Assembly: GCA_004009845.1 (NCBI GenBank)
Contig: RMBW01000181.1
Location: 1 to 38,167, forward strand
Reading direction: 5' to 3'
DNA from: Davidsoniella eucalypti
Taxonomy: Eukaryota; Ascomycota; Sordariomycetes; Microascales; Ceratocystidaceae
DNA: 38,167 nt
The translations under genes were made by a program, and so were the position numbers. Of the stretch, positions 12,009-21,144 are shown in pieces. The notes under the pieces were generated by a model. That model had not been told where the DNA came from and made no database searches. It saw nothing but the letters and a program-made list of their open reading frames with translations. Position 1 is the stretch's first letter. The number at the start of each line of letters is the position of its first letter.

Positions 12009-12560
12009 CTACATGATGATCGTGCCAACCAAATGTAAGTTCGACCACCGTTCCCTATCCAGCCTTGGTAAAGCTTTGATCCCACAGCATACATTCTGGT
12101 ACCCTGTTGCATCTCCAATGAGCTTGAGAATGCCCATAAAGTATTCCCGATTTTCGGCCTTTTGCGCCTCTGCTGCGGTAATAAATAGCGGCCATACTAC
12201 TGTATGGCTTCCCGGCGCCTCGAGATCTAACTGACTGAGCAGCTCTTGTATTCGGACAATATTCCCACTCAGCTTAAGATCGGGGTTTTCTTGGCTGGAT
12301 GGAAGTTCACGGCAATGTAGTGTGAAGAACATAGATTTCGAACGACAGCCGGAATATGTTTTCTAGTATCTGAATATGGCTTCGGAGTTTGTCTTTAGGT
12401 GTTTCTAAACAGATGATGGCTTCCACTGGCCAAGTCTTGCCTGGTGGTCGGGGTGCATACTGCTCGATACTAGTCAGGGGTGCAAATAGAACTCTAGTGA
12501 AGCTCTCGATAGCGCGTCCAACGTCAAGAATCGGGAGTGTAAAAAATGGAATTCTATAAT
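12009..12560 (-). pseudogene. Fungal transcription factor C-terminal domain, distal half, inverted
   Basis: The reverse strand reads IPFFTLPILDVGRA, LSFEIYVLHTTLP, EAPGSHTVVWPLFITAAEAQ, ENREYFMGILK, ATGYQNV and RERWSNLHLVGTIIM, then stop TAG at 12009-12011. These are the ordered conserved blocks of the second half of a Fungal_trans_2 domain, including the hallmark GSHTVVWP..I.AAE. There is an in-frame stop after LHTTLP and a frameshift into ELPSSQENP, so it is a relic. It fits end to end with 11572-12000 only if this segment is flipped. Confidence 0.8.
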
Positions 12561-12745
12561 GTAGTCAAACTATTGTTAGTCTCCTTCCTTGGAGTTTGAT
12601 CCTGCGTACTGTCTCGTTTGGCAACTCATACCAGCATTTACATCTACCGCAAACAAACTAGTAGTGCCGGGGGTAGAGTGGGGGGGATAGGAACTACTAC
12701 TGTGACACAAACGACTTTAGCAGGTCCTTGTTCTCAGTCGTATGC
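12561..12745. other. Spacer between transcription-factor fragments
   Basis: No coding resemblance was found on either strand. Confidence 0.4.
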
Positions 12746-12779
12746 TAGATTCGTTCCTGACACAGCGCCAGTACGAAAA

Positions 12780-13190
12780 CCCGCAAACCCCGTTGACTAA
12801 ATTTCTGTTCTATCAAAGTCGTTTGTAAAGCAGGACTAACCCGCTCCTTTTCATTAAAAACTTGGCTCAAAAATGCTTCTTCCTGCAGAAGTGGTAGGCA
12901 TATGTTTTGATTTTGAAAGAGTAACTGCGCCCACCACGGCTCGAAAAGCTTTTCTACTATCTTGAGTTTTTTGGCACTGGGAGACGTCCGACACCACCAT
13001 TCCAAGAGGCTGTTTCTTGACACAAGCAAAGATAACAGGCCCTGCAGCAGGGTTGGCCTGAGGCTTAATCACCCACATAATTCCAGTCGACGGGTGTAAC
13101 ATTACCAGATAGTCAGCCAAGACTTGAGAGTCATGGGGTCCAATTATATGGGCGTTTCCTCCCTCCTCGTCTTTGATCAGAAGTGAAGTC
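12780..13190 (-). pseudogene. Zn2Cys6-type transcription factor fragment (fungal_trans region)
   Basis: The reverse strand reads TSLLIKDEEGGNAHIIGPHD, DYLVMLHPSTGIMWVIKPQA, GPVIFACVKKQPLG and, after a frame change near 13020, KLKIVEKLFEPWWAQLLFQN, NICLPLLQEEAFLSQVFNEK and ERVSPALQTTL. The pattern (IGP..S...L..YL, then EKL.EP.W..LL....N.C.PLL.EE.F..Q....ERVSPAL) resembles the start of the middle homology region of gal4-like regulators. No zinc cluster is seen and stops follow. It is a different family branch from the neighbouring fragment at 11572-12560, so this is probably a second dead regulator. Confidence 0.6.
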
Positions 13191-13199
13191 TGTTTATTA

Positions 13200-13476
13200 G
13201 TGCCTGTTTTTGACTTAGGTTTTAAGATTTTTTTATATTTATATAAAGGAATTTATAATCCCACAAAGAGACTCATTTAGTAGGACATTTTGTTCCAACA
13301 ATCATCTGAATGTAGCAATAAAAACAAAGTCCATGATGCAAACTGAATCCAAATCGGATCCCCCAAAAACAAACGTGAGCCGTAAGGCATGCCACAACAA
13401 AGTATTTAATATACTTATGCTGTATAGAAAGATAAAGACCAATCCCAAATATGTAATTGTCTAACAACAAAACAGC
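13200..13476. other. Spacer downstream of the permease gene
   Basis: No gene was recognised. It probably includes permease 3' flanking sequence, and no poly(A) signal can be fixed with confidence. Confidence 0.4.
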
Positions 13477-13562
13477 CATCACCTTCCATCACCTTCCATC
13501 ATCACCCGAACATACTCGATTTCCCGGACGCCAGTGAACACCTTCCACCATTACCCGAATAT
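13477..13562. repeat. Small tandem and partial gene-end duplications at the permease 3' end
   Basis: ATCACCTTCC is tandemly repeated at about 13479-13498. A 26-bp segment at 13515-13540 repeats permease coding sequence at 13626-13651 with one mismatch. The block CACCTTCCA.CAT.ACCCGAA occurs both at about 13490-13510 and across the permease stop at 13539-13558. The gene's last codons and stop region therefore appear to have been partly duplicated downstream. Confidence 0.75.
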
Positions 13563-15872
13563 GCGATCAAGCACACGATCGTAGAGGCCAAGGTTTGTCT
13601 CCGGAATGTAACTGTTCTCATATTCCTCGATTTCCCGAACGCCAGTGAACAGATCGACTTCCTCTGGGCGGCGCCAAGTTGTCCTCTTGACGATTTTGTA
13701 CACGATGAACATGACCGGGAAGACACCGACCATGGTGTACGAAAACAGAAACGTCGTGACACTCCAGTGACCGGGGAGAAAGACTGCGTAGCCACCAACA
13801 AATGTCATGATGATCATACCGACCAGGGAGTACCAGGCGGCAAAGGGCTGGAAAGCACTGGTGTACGGTAGGGTATTCCGGTCGACACCCTGCGTCTTGC
13901 AGGCGTAGAAAAAGGCTAAGTATGCCGCGCTCATCACTGCAAAGTTCATCAGCTGTGCCGCAGTGACCAGAGACACAAACCACGTCAGAACCTTGGCCGA
14001 GCTAGAGCTGAGCTGAAGGAAACTCAGGAAAGCAACAGCCAAAACGGCAGCAGTACAGTAGTACGGCACTCCGTCTTTGTTGCAAGTGACGAAGAAGCGC
14101 GGCGCCTTTCTTTCTAGAGCTAGATCAAGAAGAGAACGGGAAGCACAGTATACGTAACTGTTTCCGGCACTCTGTGAAATATGTGGTTAGTTGACTATAT
14201 TTTGAAGAGATAAAAAACAAGGGAGAGAAGACAAGGGATATGACATGTGTGTAATCTATAGAGAGGTTGAACTTAACGAACGCAGCTGTACAAGTGCATT
14301 GATGATGTGGGGCAGAACTCCAATCTTGAGGCGAGCCATGGCAACGACATAGCTATTGGTATGTGTTAGTAAAACGGAAACCCAAGAGAGCCTAATCTAA
14401 TTCGATAAAGACTTGGAAGAACTTACGGGGAAGCCGCGGCACCTGGCTTGTCGTTGAGGAACGCATCGATAAGGGTCTGATCGTCGTAGGGAAGCAGGAT
14501 TCCAACACACAGCGCACCCAGGATGAAGAAGACAGTTAGACGATAGAAGACGGCGTTGTAGGCCTTGGGCAAGACTTGACGAGGGTTGATCGTCTCTCCA
14601 GCTGCCATGGAAACGTAGTCGGGACCAGCAATGATAAAAGAGGCCTGAATCAGGCACTGCATGAAACTAAGGAAGTACCCCAACTTTCCTGGGTAGTATA
14701 ACGTGGTGAAGGCACCAGGATCTTTCCAGTAGCGGAAACCGAACCGATCACCAAGAGGATTTCCACCCAGCATGACGATGAAGGTGAAGATGATGAGAGC
14801 AATGATCAAAATCATCTTACCCAGGGCGGCCCAGAATTCGACTTCACCTGACAGCCAGGAGGCTGATGACTCCATAGAGAACGACGATGATGGCAATGAT
14901 CACTCCAGTAGGAATGGCTTCAGTCCAATACTGGATGATGACATTGCAGGCGACGATTTCAAACGGAACCATGGCAGCTTCGAAGATGAAGAAGTTCCAG
15001 CCAGCAGCAAAACCAAAGGCCACATCAATGTAGCGACCGGCAAACGTGATGAAAGGCGATGAGATGGGCAGGTATGTGACCATCTCTGCCATGGAAGTGG
15101 TGACCGCAAGGATAATGGTACACCAGATTGAAAAGGCAATCAAGAGGGAGGCGGGGCCACCCGCAATGAGACCTTTGCCTATTTGAACCTATAAGACGAC
15201 AGACAAAATGGTAAGCGAGCTGGTAGGCTACAACGATATGTCGGACAGACAGGGCAGAAGGAACATGAAAGGATATATGTAGCCATCTAACAGTGTGACT
15301 AGCTGTCTATTAGCAAACCGTTACTTATACTTACGTAGAGGGCGGTTCCAATGGTACCACCAATGCCTGCATGAGAAGAAGCATATTAGTCAATCAATCG
15401 AGTAATATAGGGCGGGAGGTTGCTTTGAGGGACACAGCGGATATTCCAAGGGAATGGAAGCGATATGGAAGATCGACCGTGGGGCAATGGCTGTGCTACA
15501 GGGAAGAAGGCAAGAAGAATAATGGAAGACTGCAGAGAAAGGGTGGGGATGGTAGATCTGTTGGAAGGGCGTATTGACAAGAGGGAAGAGCTGCTAGGGG
15601 GACAATAGAAGTGGAAAACACTTACCAATCAACTGGATATGGCGAGACCTCAGCTTGCGGTGCGTATGGTCCTGGTTCGAGCTCTCGTTGTCAGTGAGGA
15701 CAACGGGCGAGTCGGTTGACGACGAGCTGAAGAAGGTCATCGATCCCCTTTTCTCGGAATCGGCTACGTCGGCGGCCGCCATCAATTTGCCCGGAAGGGA
15801 CCCGACGTCACGAACCATGGTGGAGATGGTGATTGGCAAGGCAAGATCCTGATCTGTTATAGAAGTGGGCAA
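13551..15872 (-). pseudogene. DIP5-like amino acid permease, complete except for one frameshift
   Basis: A plasma-membrane amino acid/proton symporter of the yeast AAT (APC) family, closest in pattern to dicarboxylic amino acid permeases. Exons are 15626-15872, 15335-15366, 14427-15188, 14278-14352 and 13551-14169; introns of 259, 146, 74 and 108 nt all have GT-AG ends. Motifs in order: HIQLIGIGGTIGTALYV (TM1), STSMAEMVTYLP-type TM3 region, GGNPLGDRFGFRYWKDPGAF, IAGPDYVSMAAGE, LVQLRSAGNSYVYCASRSL. Spliced length is 1735 nt, which becomes 581 codons exactly if 8 nt are restored, normal for the family. Exon 3 shifts frame at 14844-14850 between LLAVR and GEVEFW, where relatives have two more residues plus the glycine. 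As it stands translation ends after about 207 residues with only the first TM segments. ATG at 15872 is chosen; a second at 15818 is possible. TATA-like TATAAAG lies upstream at 16051-16058. Confidence 0.9.
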
Positions 15873-16050
15873 GGAGAAGGACGAGGGTGGTAGCTGATAT
15901 ATGTGTGATAACGATAATAGTTATTGGAGAAAGAGGCAGAGAAGCACAAAGTAATGAATATGAAGGGAAATACTGATTGAGAAAGACGAGGTTGCTGTAG
16001 ATGGAGTCAAGACAGGTGAATCTGAGTTTTGGGAGTGGACATGCTACGCT

Positions 16051-16060
16051 CTTTATAGAA
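16051..16060 (-). promoter_or_regulatory. TATA-like box upstream of the permease
   Basis: The reverse strand reads TTCTATAAAG about 180 nt before the first ATG. GATA motifs that nitrogen regulators of the AreA type can bind lie nearby (16064-16067, 16241-16244 and three within 15896-15916). Nitrogen control would suit a permease but is inference. Confidence 0.45.
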
Positions 16061-16343
16061 CATGATACTGTTTGGTGGCTATAAAGAGACAAGCTGAAGT
16101 CCTATAACTTCTAGGTGCCAAAAAGGGGTGTAATATGTAGTTGCCATGCTGCTGCGAACAGACTAGAGAGGCAAAAGTAGGCAACATAATCACAGATTAA
16201 CACAGGCTTCTTTCTTGTCAGCTGAAGTCAAGACTTGTGCTATCAGCTGTACTTATGCGTGTATGTAACGAAGCTTCAACAACGGCAAAATGTGTCAAAG
16301 ATGCTGCATATTCCTAGAGGGGCAATTTCAAGCATTGGCATCA

Positions 16344-16453
16344 GTGCTTCTGCTTCTGCTTCTTGCTCCTGTTTTGCTACTCGTACCTTTTGCTTCTGAT
16401 TCTCTCCGACCTCTACTACTCTTGACCAATGTTAAACCTGTCCTTGCTTTGTT

Positions 16454-16484
<31 letters not shown>
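16344..16484. repeat. CTTCTG-rich tract and (TA)11 microsatellite
   Basis: Repeated GCTTCTGCTTCTGCTTCTTG-type units lie near 16347-16368, and a run of about 11 TA lies at 16463-16484. Both are simple sequence. The open frame spanning them is low-complexity leucine and is not considered a gene. Confidence 0.8.
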
Positions 16485-16485
16485 A

Positions 16486-17810
16486 AAATTATAGGGATTA
16501 GGTCCGACTAACCAATTAGCGACACTAAATTAACTCTTGTGCACAAGTGATTTTGCGGGGCCTGTCATCACAATCGAGGACAAAGTTTTATAGTAGTAAA
16601 TTTATTGTATAATGTGTTTGTGTAGGCGTATAATTATGACACCTTTTCCGCTATAAGGCTATCTGTCACCCTATAAGAAGGCCAGCATGGTTACTTTAGC
16701 ATGCCCCACAATCAACCTCCAATTGTAGTGCTGAGCTAGCGGCTCAACTAGGCCTAGCACAGCTTATCTCGTCTTCATAGTCGCTGAGCCGGCCAAATAT
16801 AACTGTACATTCTTGACTACAAATATGATTACCAAAGTCGGGAAATCCATGCAAGCAAACAAGCCCATAAAATTGCCCCACCACGCATCTGGCAAAAAAT
16901 TAAAAAATTAAAAAAAGACAGCTTTGGGTTTACAATGGCTAAATCCGTTCACGTATTTGTGGTGAATTTTCTGGGCTATTAAAGAAGATATCCCAAAGCA
17001 GCCTGAAAACTACGTATGCGATATTTCTCTCTTTTCGACATTGAATTTTATCGCCTCGATTACATGCCACATACGGTTATAATACCACAGATTTTATCTT
17101 AGCCTGGCTTTTCTTTCTCTTTGTCTTGGCTGTCCCACATGTTCGCTGCAGATCAAATCCAGGTTGCATCCTTGTTCAATTCCGTGGGTTAACTCACTTG
17201 CAGGTTTTTGGCAGGCTTTTGAAGTCCGGCCATATCCCAAGTAATTTACAGCTAGAGTTGCCCTGCAGTATAGAATATAGCACTCGTTATTTCTATGACG
17301 CCATAGGTGCATATGATTGCGAGAACAGCGACAAATATTTGGTTGTAGTTTTCCCTTGTCCTTGATATTATTTGATGCAAGATTTTACCAAAGACACAAG
17401 GATTCATAGGATGAATTGAACTTGTCTTCCTTTTCTCGTCCCTTTCTCTCACCCCAGATTTTGGTAAAACAAACTTCAAGGCAAACGAACTTCTTCTATC
17501 TTGCTTACTCACAAAACGTCAACAAAACGTCACTCAATCAGTCCGGTCAGGATGGCGTCTTTCTGATAGCTCAAACCAGAGCTTATTGTGTTACATCTAT
17601 TTCTAGAAAAGAATCTCAAATCTCAAGGCTGATGTTGCAATACTAGTAATCAAGCGTGTAAAAAGATCACCATAATCCCGTAGTTTATTGTGGTCAATTT
17701 TACAAAGTAACCAGTGAGTTATGACAAGAACGTATTCCAACAAAATCACTCCTTTGTTCTATCTAACCCTAAACATACATGTAGGGCACATCTACCATAC
17801 TAAGGCTTAT
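16486..17810. other. Long intergenic stretch, nothing recognised
   Basis: Several short open frames on both strands (for example 17094-17512 minus) show no family resemblance, no plausible introns and no codon pattern like the permease. No tRNA or snRNA was recognised. Confidence 0.5.
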
Positions 17811-17855
17811 CTTGCATTCATTGTTTTATGCATAGTGAATTATGTACAGAAAAGT

Positions 17856-19170
17856 TGCATATAGATACAATACATTGTTCTATTACTTAGCTTTCGATCT
17901 TATGTGACTTACAATCTTGTTACTAGAAGTCACTAATCATTCTACTAGTTACTAGTTTTACAGAAGTAAATGTGAAACTTTACCTATATATGGAAATCTT
18001 TCTGTCATATTTCAACTTATACCACATCCCCTTCTCCATTTTTCTACATGCTTTTCTTCTAGAATTACTACAAACAGATATCTCTATACCCAATGAAGTC
18101 TTGTTAATACAAGCTATAATTGTAGTTGAATTGTTAAACAACCTTCAAGTTATTAGTAAAATCTAGTGACTTCATTTCCATTAAATGCTCATTTCAATCT
18201 ACACAAGTTCAGATCTACTTTACGACGGTATATGAATTTACACTCCCAAGTTCTCATTATAATTTAATTAGCCCCTAGCATACACTGTTTATATCTTACA
18301 CAAAAGCAATTTCTGTTAACCAGTAAACGTTTTCCTTGTTTTGAGTTTTTAATCATTTGTTTGTATTTCCACATCTCAATAACCCATCTAACCCTTACTC
18401 CGATCTCGCTTATCGAATCACCACTCTCATCTAGTTGCTAATATGACTACTGAATTAAAATATAATTCTACTACCTTCATTTTTTATAATTAAATAACAG
18501 ACTTGTTCTTCATTTAAAAACTTCCATCTTGTTTACTATTAATACTATTCACCTGTATTATACATTAGCTGTATTGTTTTATTTCGCCTTGTACTATTGT
18601 TACGTATGTGATGTCTTTGTTAATATGAATCATCATGAATTTACAATTCACTGGATATTTCATTCCGTTAAAGCCATTCATGCTTAATAGTGATAGTGTA
18701 GCGAACATATACTTAATCATGTATTCATTCACCCACTTAGCCCTGTGTATATTTCTTATTGTGTTTTTACTTGAATCTTCATCTACTATGCCATGAACCT
18801 AAAACCAAATATATCATTGTCTTATGCTAAAGCTATTCCTTGATTCATCAACTCCACCAGCTTCACTAATATACCCTTTGTCATTGTATCTCTAACAGCC
18901 ACTAGCTTTCTCAGCACTTGAATATGTACTAAACATACTAATTATTCCATGTAAATGACATCGTGAATCTCGATGATCTCCAACCACAGTGATACAATTG
19001 GAATATCTTTACATTCAGTTGAAATCTACCAGCACTAATGAGTTTACCTCTTGACTTATGATAATAATATAGCCTTTATTCAAATATTAACAACTTGTAG
19101 TACATCTGCATAGCTCTATAGCTCCATAAGATTAATGAATTAAAAATAAAATAAAAACTTGTAGTACAAA
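17856..19170 (-). repeat. Dispersed repeat family B, loop copy
   Basis: The inverted counterpart of 2470-3605, including CATTTTTC upstream of an ATTACTACAAACAGATAT block, TAACCCATCTAACCCTTAC, and AGTTGAAATCTACCAGCACT near 19018. It has the longest shared frame of the family on its reverse strand (about 18600-18760: RAKWVNEYMIKYMFATLSLL). It is interrupted at 19104 by a micro-retroposon. Confidence 0.75.
19104..19155 (+). mobile_element. Hairpin-poly(A) micro-retroposon, copy 3
   Basis: The insert starts ATCTGCATAGCTCTATAGC, continues TCCATAAGATTAATGAATT and ends in an A-rich tail (AAAAATAAAATAAA). It is flanked by perfect 12-bp duplications AACTTGTAGTAC (19092-19103 and 19156-19167), possibly 13 bp. 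The family-B copy at 29341-29352 carries the same site once and uninterrupted (GTACCACAAGTT on the plus strand), so this is a true insertion with a visible empty site. Confidence 0.88.
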
Positions 19171-19740
19171 CACAGATTTGGCAACCCTTATAGCCGCTGA
19201 TATGCCGTCACATGACGAGTCACTTGAGATGGATAATGACACCAAGGACAGGTTGCTGCCTATGCATTCTAGTCATAATCATATTGCAAGACTCTCTGCA
19301 TATCTCATTCATCACTTCAATAGAAGTATATATCATACATAAATAGTGCTTTATCTATTAACATAGTTTACTGATTGTTGTAGTTGATGCTAGCCTAGCA
19401 GAACTTGGGCTAATTTATGTGATACCGGCGATACTTTTCTCATGTTCTTTTGAGTAATTGCGCGTCTTTTTTCTCTTTCTTTTACTACGGCTATTCTATT
19501 TTAGTTGCTTGTATCTATCTGCAGATGGAAGCTGCCCATTTGGGAGCTGGCTATACAGAATAAATATTCGGCCTGCAGTTTTGTCTTCCCAAACACCAAA
19601 ATTCTTCCTATTTTGTTTTGAATGTGATTCCAACGGAATCCAGCATCGCCGTTTTATTTTTAATTTCTATCGTACTATCTTCCACAAAGAATACCAAAGC
19701 ACACTTTGGGCTGCAGAATCTACTTAGTAATGAGAGTTCA
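19171..19740. other. Intergenic stretch, nothing firmly recognised
   Basis: An open frame at 19458-19727 starts with a hydrophobic stretch (FFLFLLLRLFYFSCLYLS) but has no known family resemblance and no support from repeats or introns. Confidence 0.4.
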
Positions 19741-19745
19741 AAGTA

Positions 19746-20110
19746 ATGGCTCTTCATTGCCGCCGGGCAAGCAGACAATGGAAGCCGAAGCTGTCGCTGC
19801 CGCCATCAATGGCTTTGCAAATGTCCGCCAGCAGGCTGATTTACAACGGGATGTTACCTCAGAAACACAAAAATGACATTTACGAGCAAAATATCAAGCA
19901 CGAGGAGGACCGCATTGAGAATTTGAAGTTGAAAGTTGTTAAGACTTGAGAGAACCAAAAGGCACTTTTGGCAGAATACGACAAAAAGAGCGACAATCCT
20001 TTGTTTCGTGTACAGGTGGCCGGTCCACAAAAGTCAAGAAGAGCGAGTCCGAGATGCTACCGGCCGTTGACACAGAGGGACCCGGTCGTCTTTCGGCGGT
20101 TCCTTTATAA
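19746..20110 (+). pseudogene. Unrecognised degenerate coding fragment with coiled-coil character
   Basis: Pieces in two frames look protein-like: TMEAEAVAAAINGFANVRQQ then ADLQRD, shifting to NDIYEQNIKHEEDRIENLKL and, after a stop at about 19946, ENQKALLAEYDKKSDNPLF. The charged heptad-like sequence suggests a coiled coil. I cannot assign a family. It ends just upstream of the 5S rRNA gene. Confidence 0.35.
20104..20110 (+). promoter_or_regulatory. TATA element of the 5S rRNA gene
   Basis: TTTATAA lies at -31 to -25 relative to the 5S start. Upstream TATA elements are known to assist Pol III transcription of 5S genes in several fungi. Confidence 0.6.
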
Positions 20111-20134
20111 TGCCTTCTAAACCCCAAATTCTCA

Positions 20135-20253
20135 ACATACGACCACAGCTGATAGAAAGCACGGGATCCCGTCCGCTCTCCCCTAGTTAAACTATCAAGC
20201 GCTCGATCAGTACTACGGTGGGTGACCACGTGGGAATACCGGGTGTTGTATGT
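20135..20253 (+). rRNA. 5S rRNA gene, apparently intact
   Basis: The 119-nt sequence begins ACATACGACC and ends GTTGTATGT; these ends pair in a nine-base helix I with one G-T wobble. The conserved internal control region is present: box A-like AGTTAAACTATCAAGC, CAGTACTACGGTGGGTGACC and CACGTGGGAATACCGGGTG. A run of five T (20255-20259) follows as the Pol III terminator and a TATA box precedes. Dispersed single 5S genes are normal in filamentous ascomycetes. It is the only intact gene in the window. Confidence 0.93.
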
Positions 20254-20254
20254 C

Positions 20255-20259
20255 TTTTT
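20255..20259 (+). terminator. Pol III T-run terminator of the 5S gene
   Basis: Five consecutive T residues lie two bases after the 5S 3' end. Confidence 0.75.
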
Positions 20260-20299
20260 GGTCTTTGTGCACCTTTTTTGCTGTAGTTTTCCCTAATTC

Positions 20300-20455
20300 T
20301 TACGTCATATCCATGGCTGCATACAACCTCCGTACTTTGAGTTCACGGTACCTCCCCCTCATCTAAAGATGAACTTTTCCACTTCGTCGTGCATTTCTAA
20401 GAGCGATCAGCACTTGTTCCCAATGTTGCTGTTCATTCTCGCTTTTTTCAACCTT
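20300..20455 (+). repeat. Dispersed repeat family D, copy 1
   Basis: Diverged match to 22865-23060: GCATACAACCTCCGTACTTTG against GCAACCTTC..TACCTTTG, then CCACTTCGTCGTGCATTTCT and GAGCGATCAGCAC. Not coding as far as can be seen. Confidence 0.65.
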
Positions 20456-20479
20456 TGTCATTTTTTATGCACTATGCAT

Positions 20480-20945
20480 TGTATGGAGAATTACCGTCAA
20501 TATGTTATTTTTAAACCCAACTCTTCAATCTTATCTTCAATCAGGATGTTCTTCTACATCGCCTTGAGTGTTTATTGTGATAGTACTTGATATATTTGCT
20601 ACTAACATTTTCTACATCTTGCCGTATCTGACTAATACAGATTCTTGTACATTAACCTTAATGCTTCAGAGTATGTAGACCTGCCCTTGATGTACTTGCA
20701 CTTATAACTTGCCTTTTCTATTGCGTTTGGCCCAGTACATTTATCCCAGTGCTATTTAAGTCCAAATACTAGTAGTATTGATGTGGTTCTTTTAAAGTAC
20801 AGTTCATAAATTATGTACTCCTTCAGGGAAAAGAAACATAAAGGGCAAGCTAGTTAATTTCCACTCCCTGGCTAGTACTCATCTTTGTGAAACACTTCAA
20901 AGTTGTACCCAATTCTGAATAAAAATTTGAGACGATCTAAGGAGG
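20480..20945 (+). repeat. Dispersed repeat family C, copy downstream of the 5S gene
   Basis: Matches inverted 27640-28170 over its whole length and, over the distal part, both arm copies. A short frame encoding MENYRQYVIFK and FFYIALSVYCDST is common to this copy and the 28 kb copy. Confidence 0.75.
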
Positions 20946-21144
20946 GACGAGGCCAACAATCTTAGAAAGGAGAGATTAGATTGTGGCCGATGGAGAGAAG
21001 GACTATTATCTGTTGGAATAACGGCGGGAAGACGTCCCTATTTATAACCGTTTTGCATAGGCTTAGATCAAGCTTAGCCAAACCAACCAGGGCCTTAGAC
21101 CCTTACAAAATTACTACTTCTCCTGACTATACGAGTCATATTTC

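Noticed and set aside
14844..14850. Programmed frameshift or an unseen intron at the permease lesion
   Set aside because: No slippery site is evident, and conserved family sequence continues directly on both sides, leaving no room for a fungal intron. A small deletion is simpler.
14772..15062. Plus-strand open frames across the permease exons and introns
   Set aside because: They are antisense shadows of the permease with no conserved motifs.
16290..16511. Hydrophobic 73-codon frame as a small membrane protein
   Set aside because: It is translated simple sequence (CTTCTG tract and TA repeat) with no independent support.
17094..17512. Overlapping short frames near 17.1-17.5 kb as genes
   Set aside because: No family resemblance, no codon bias like the permease, and open in several frames at once.
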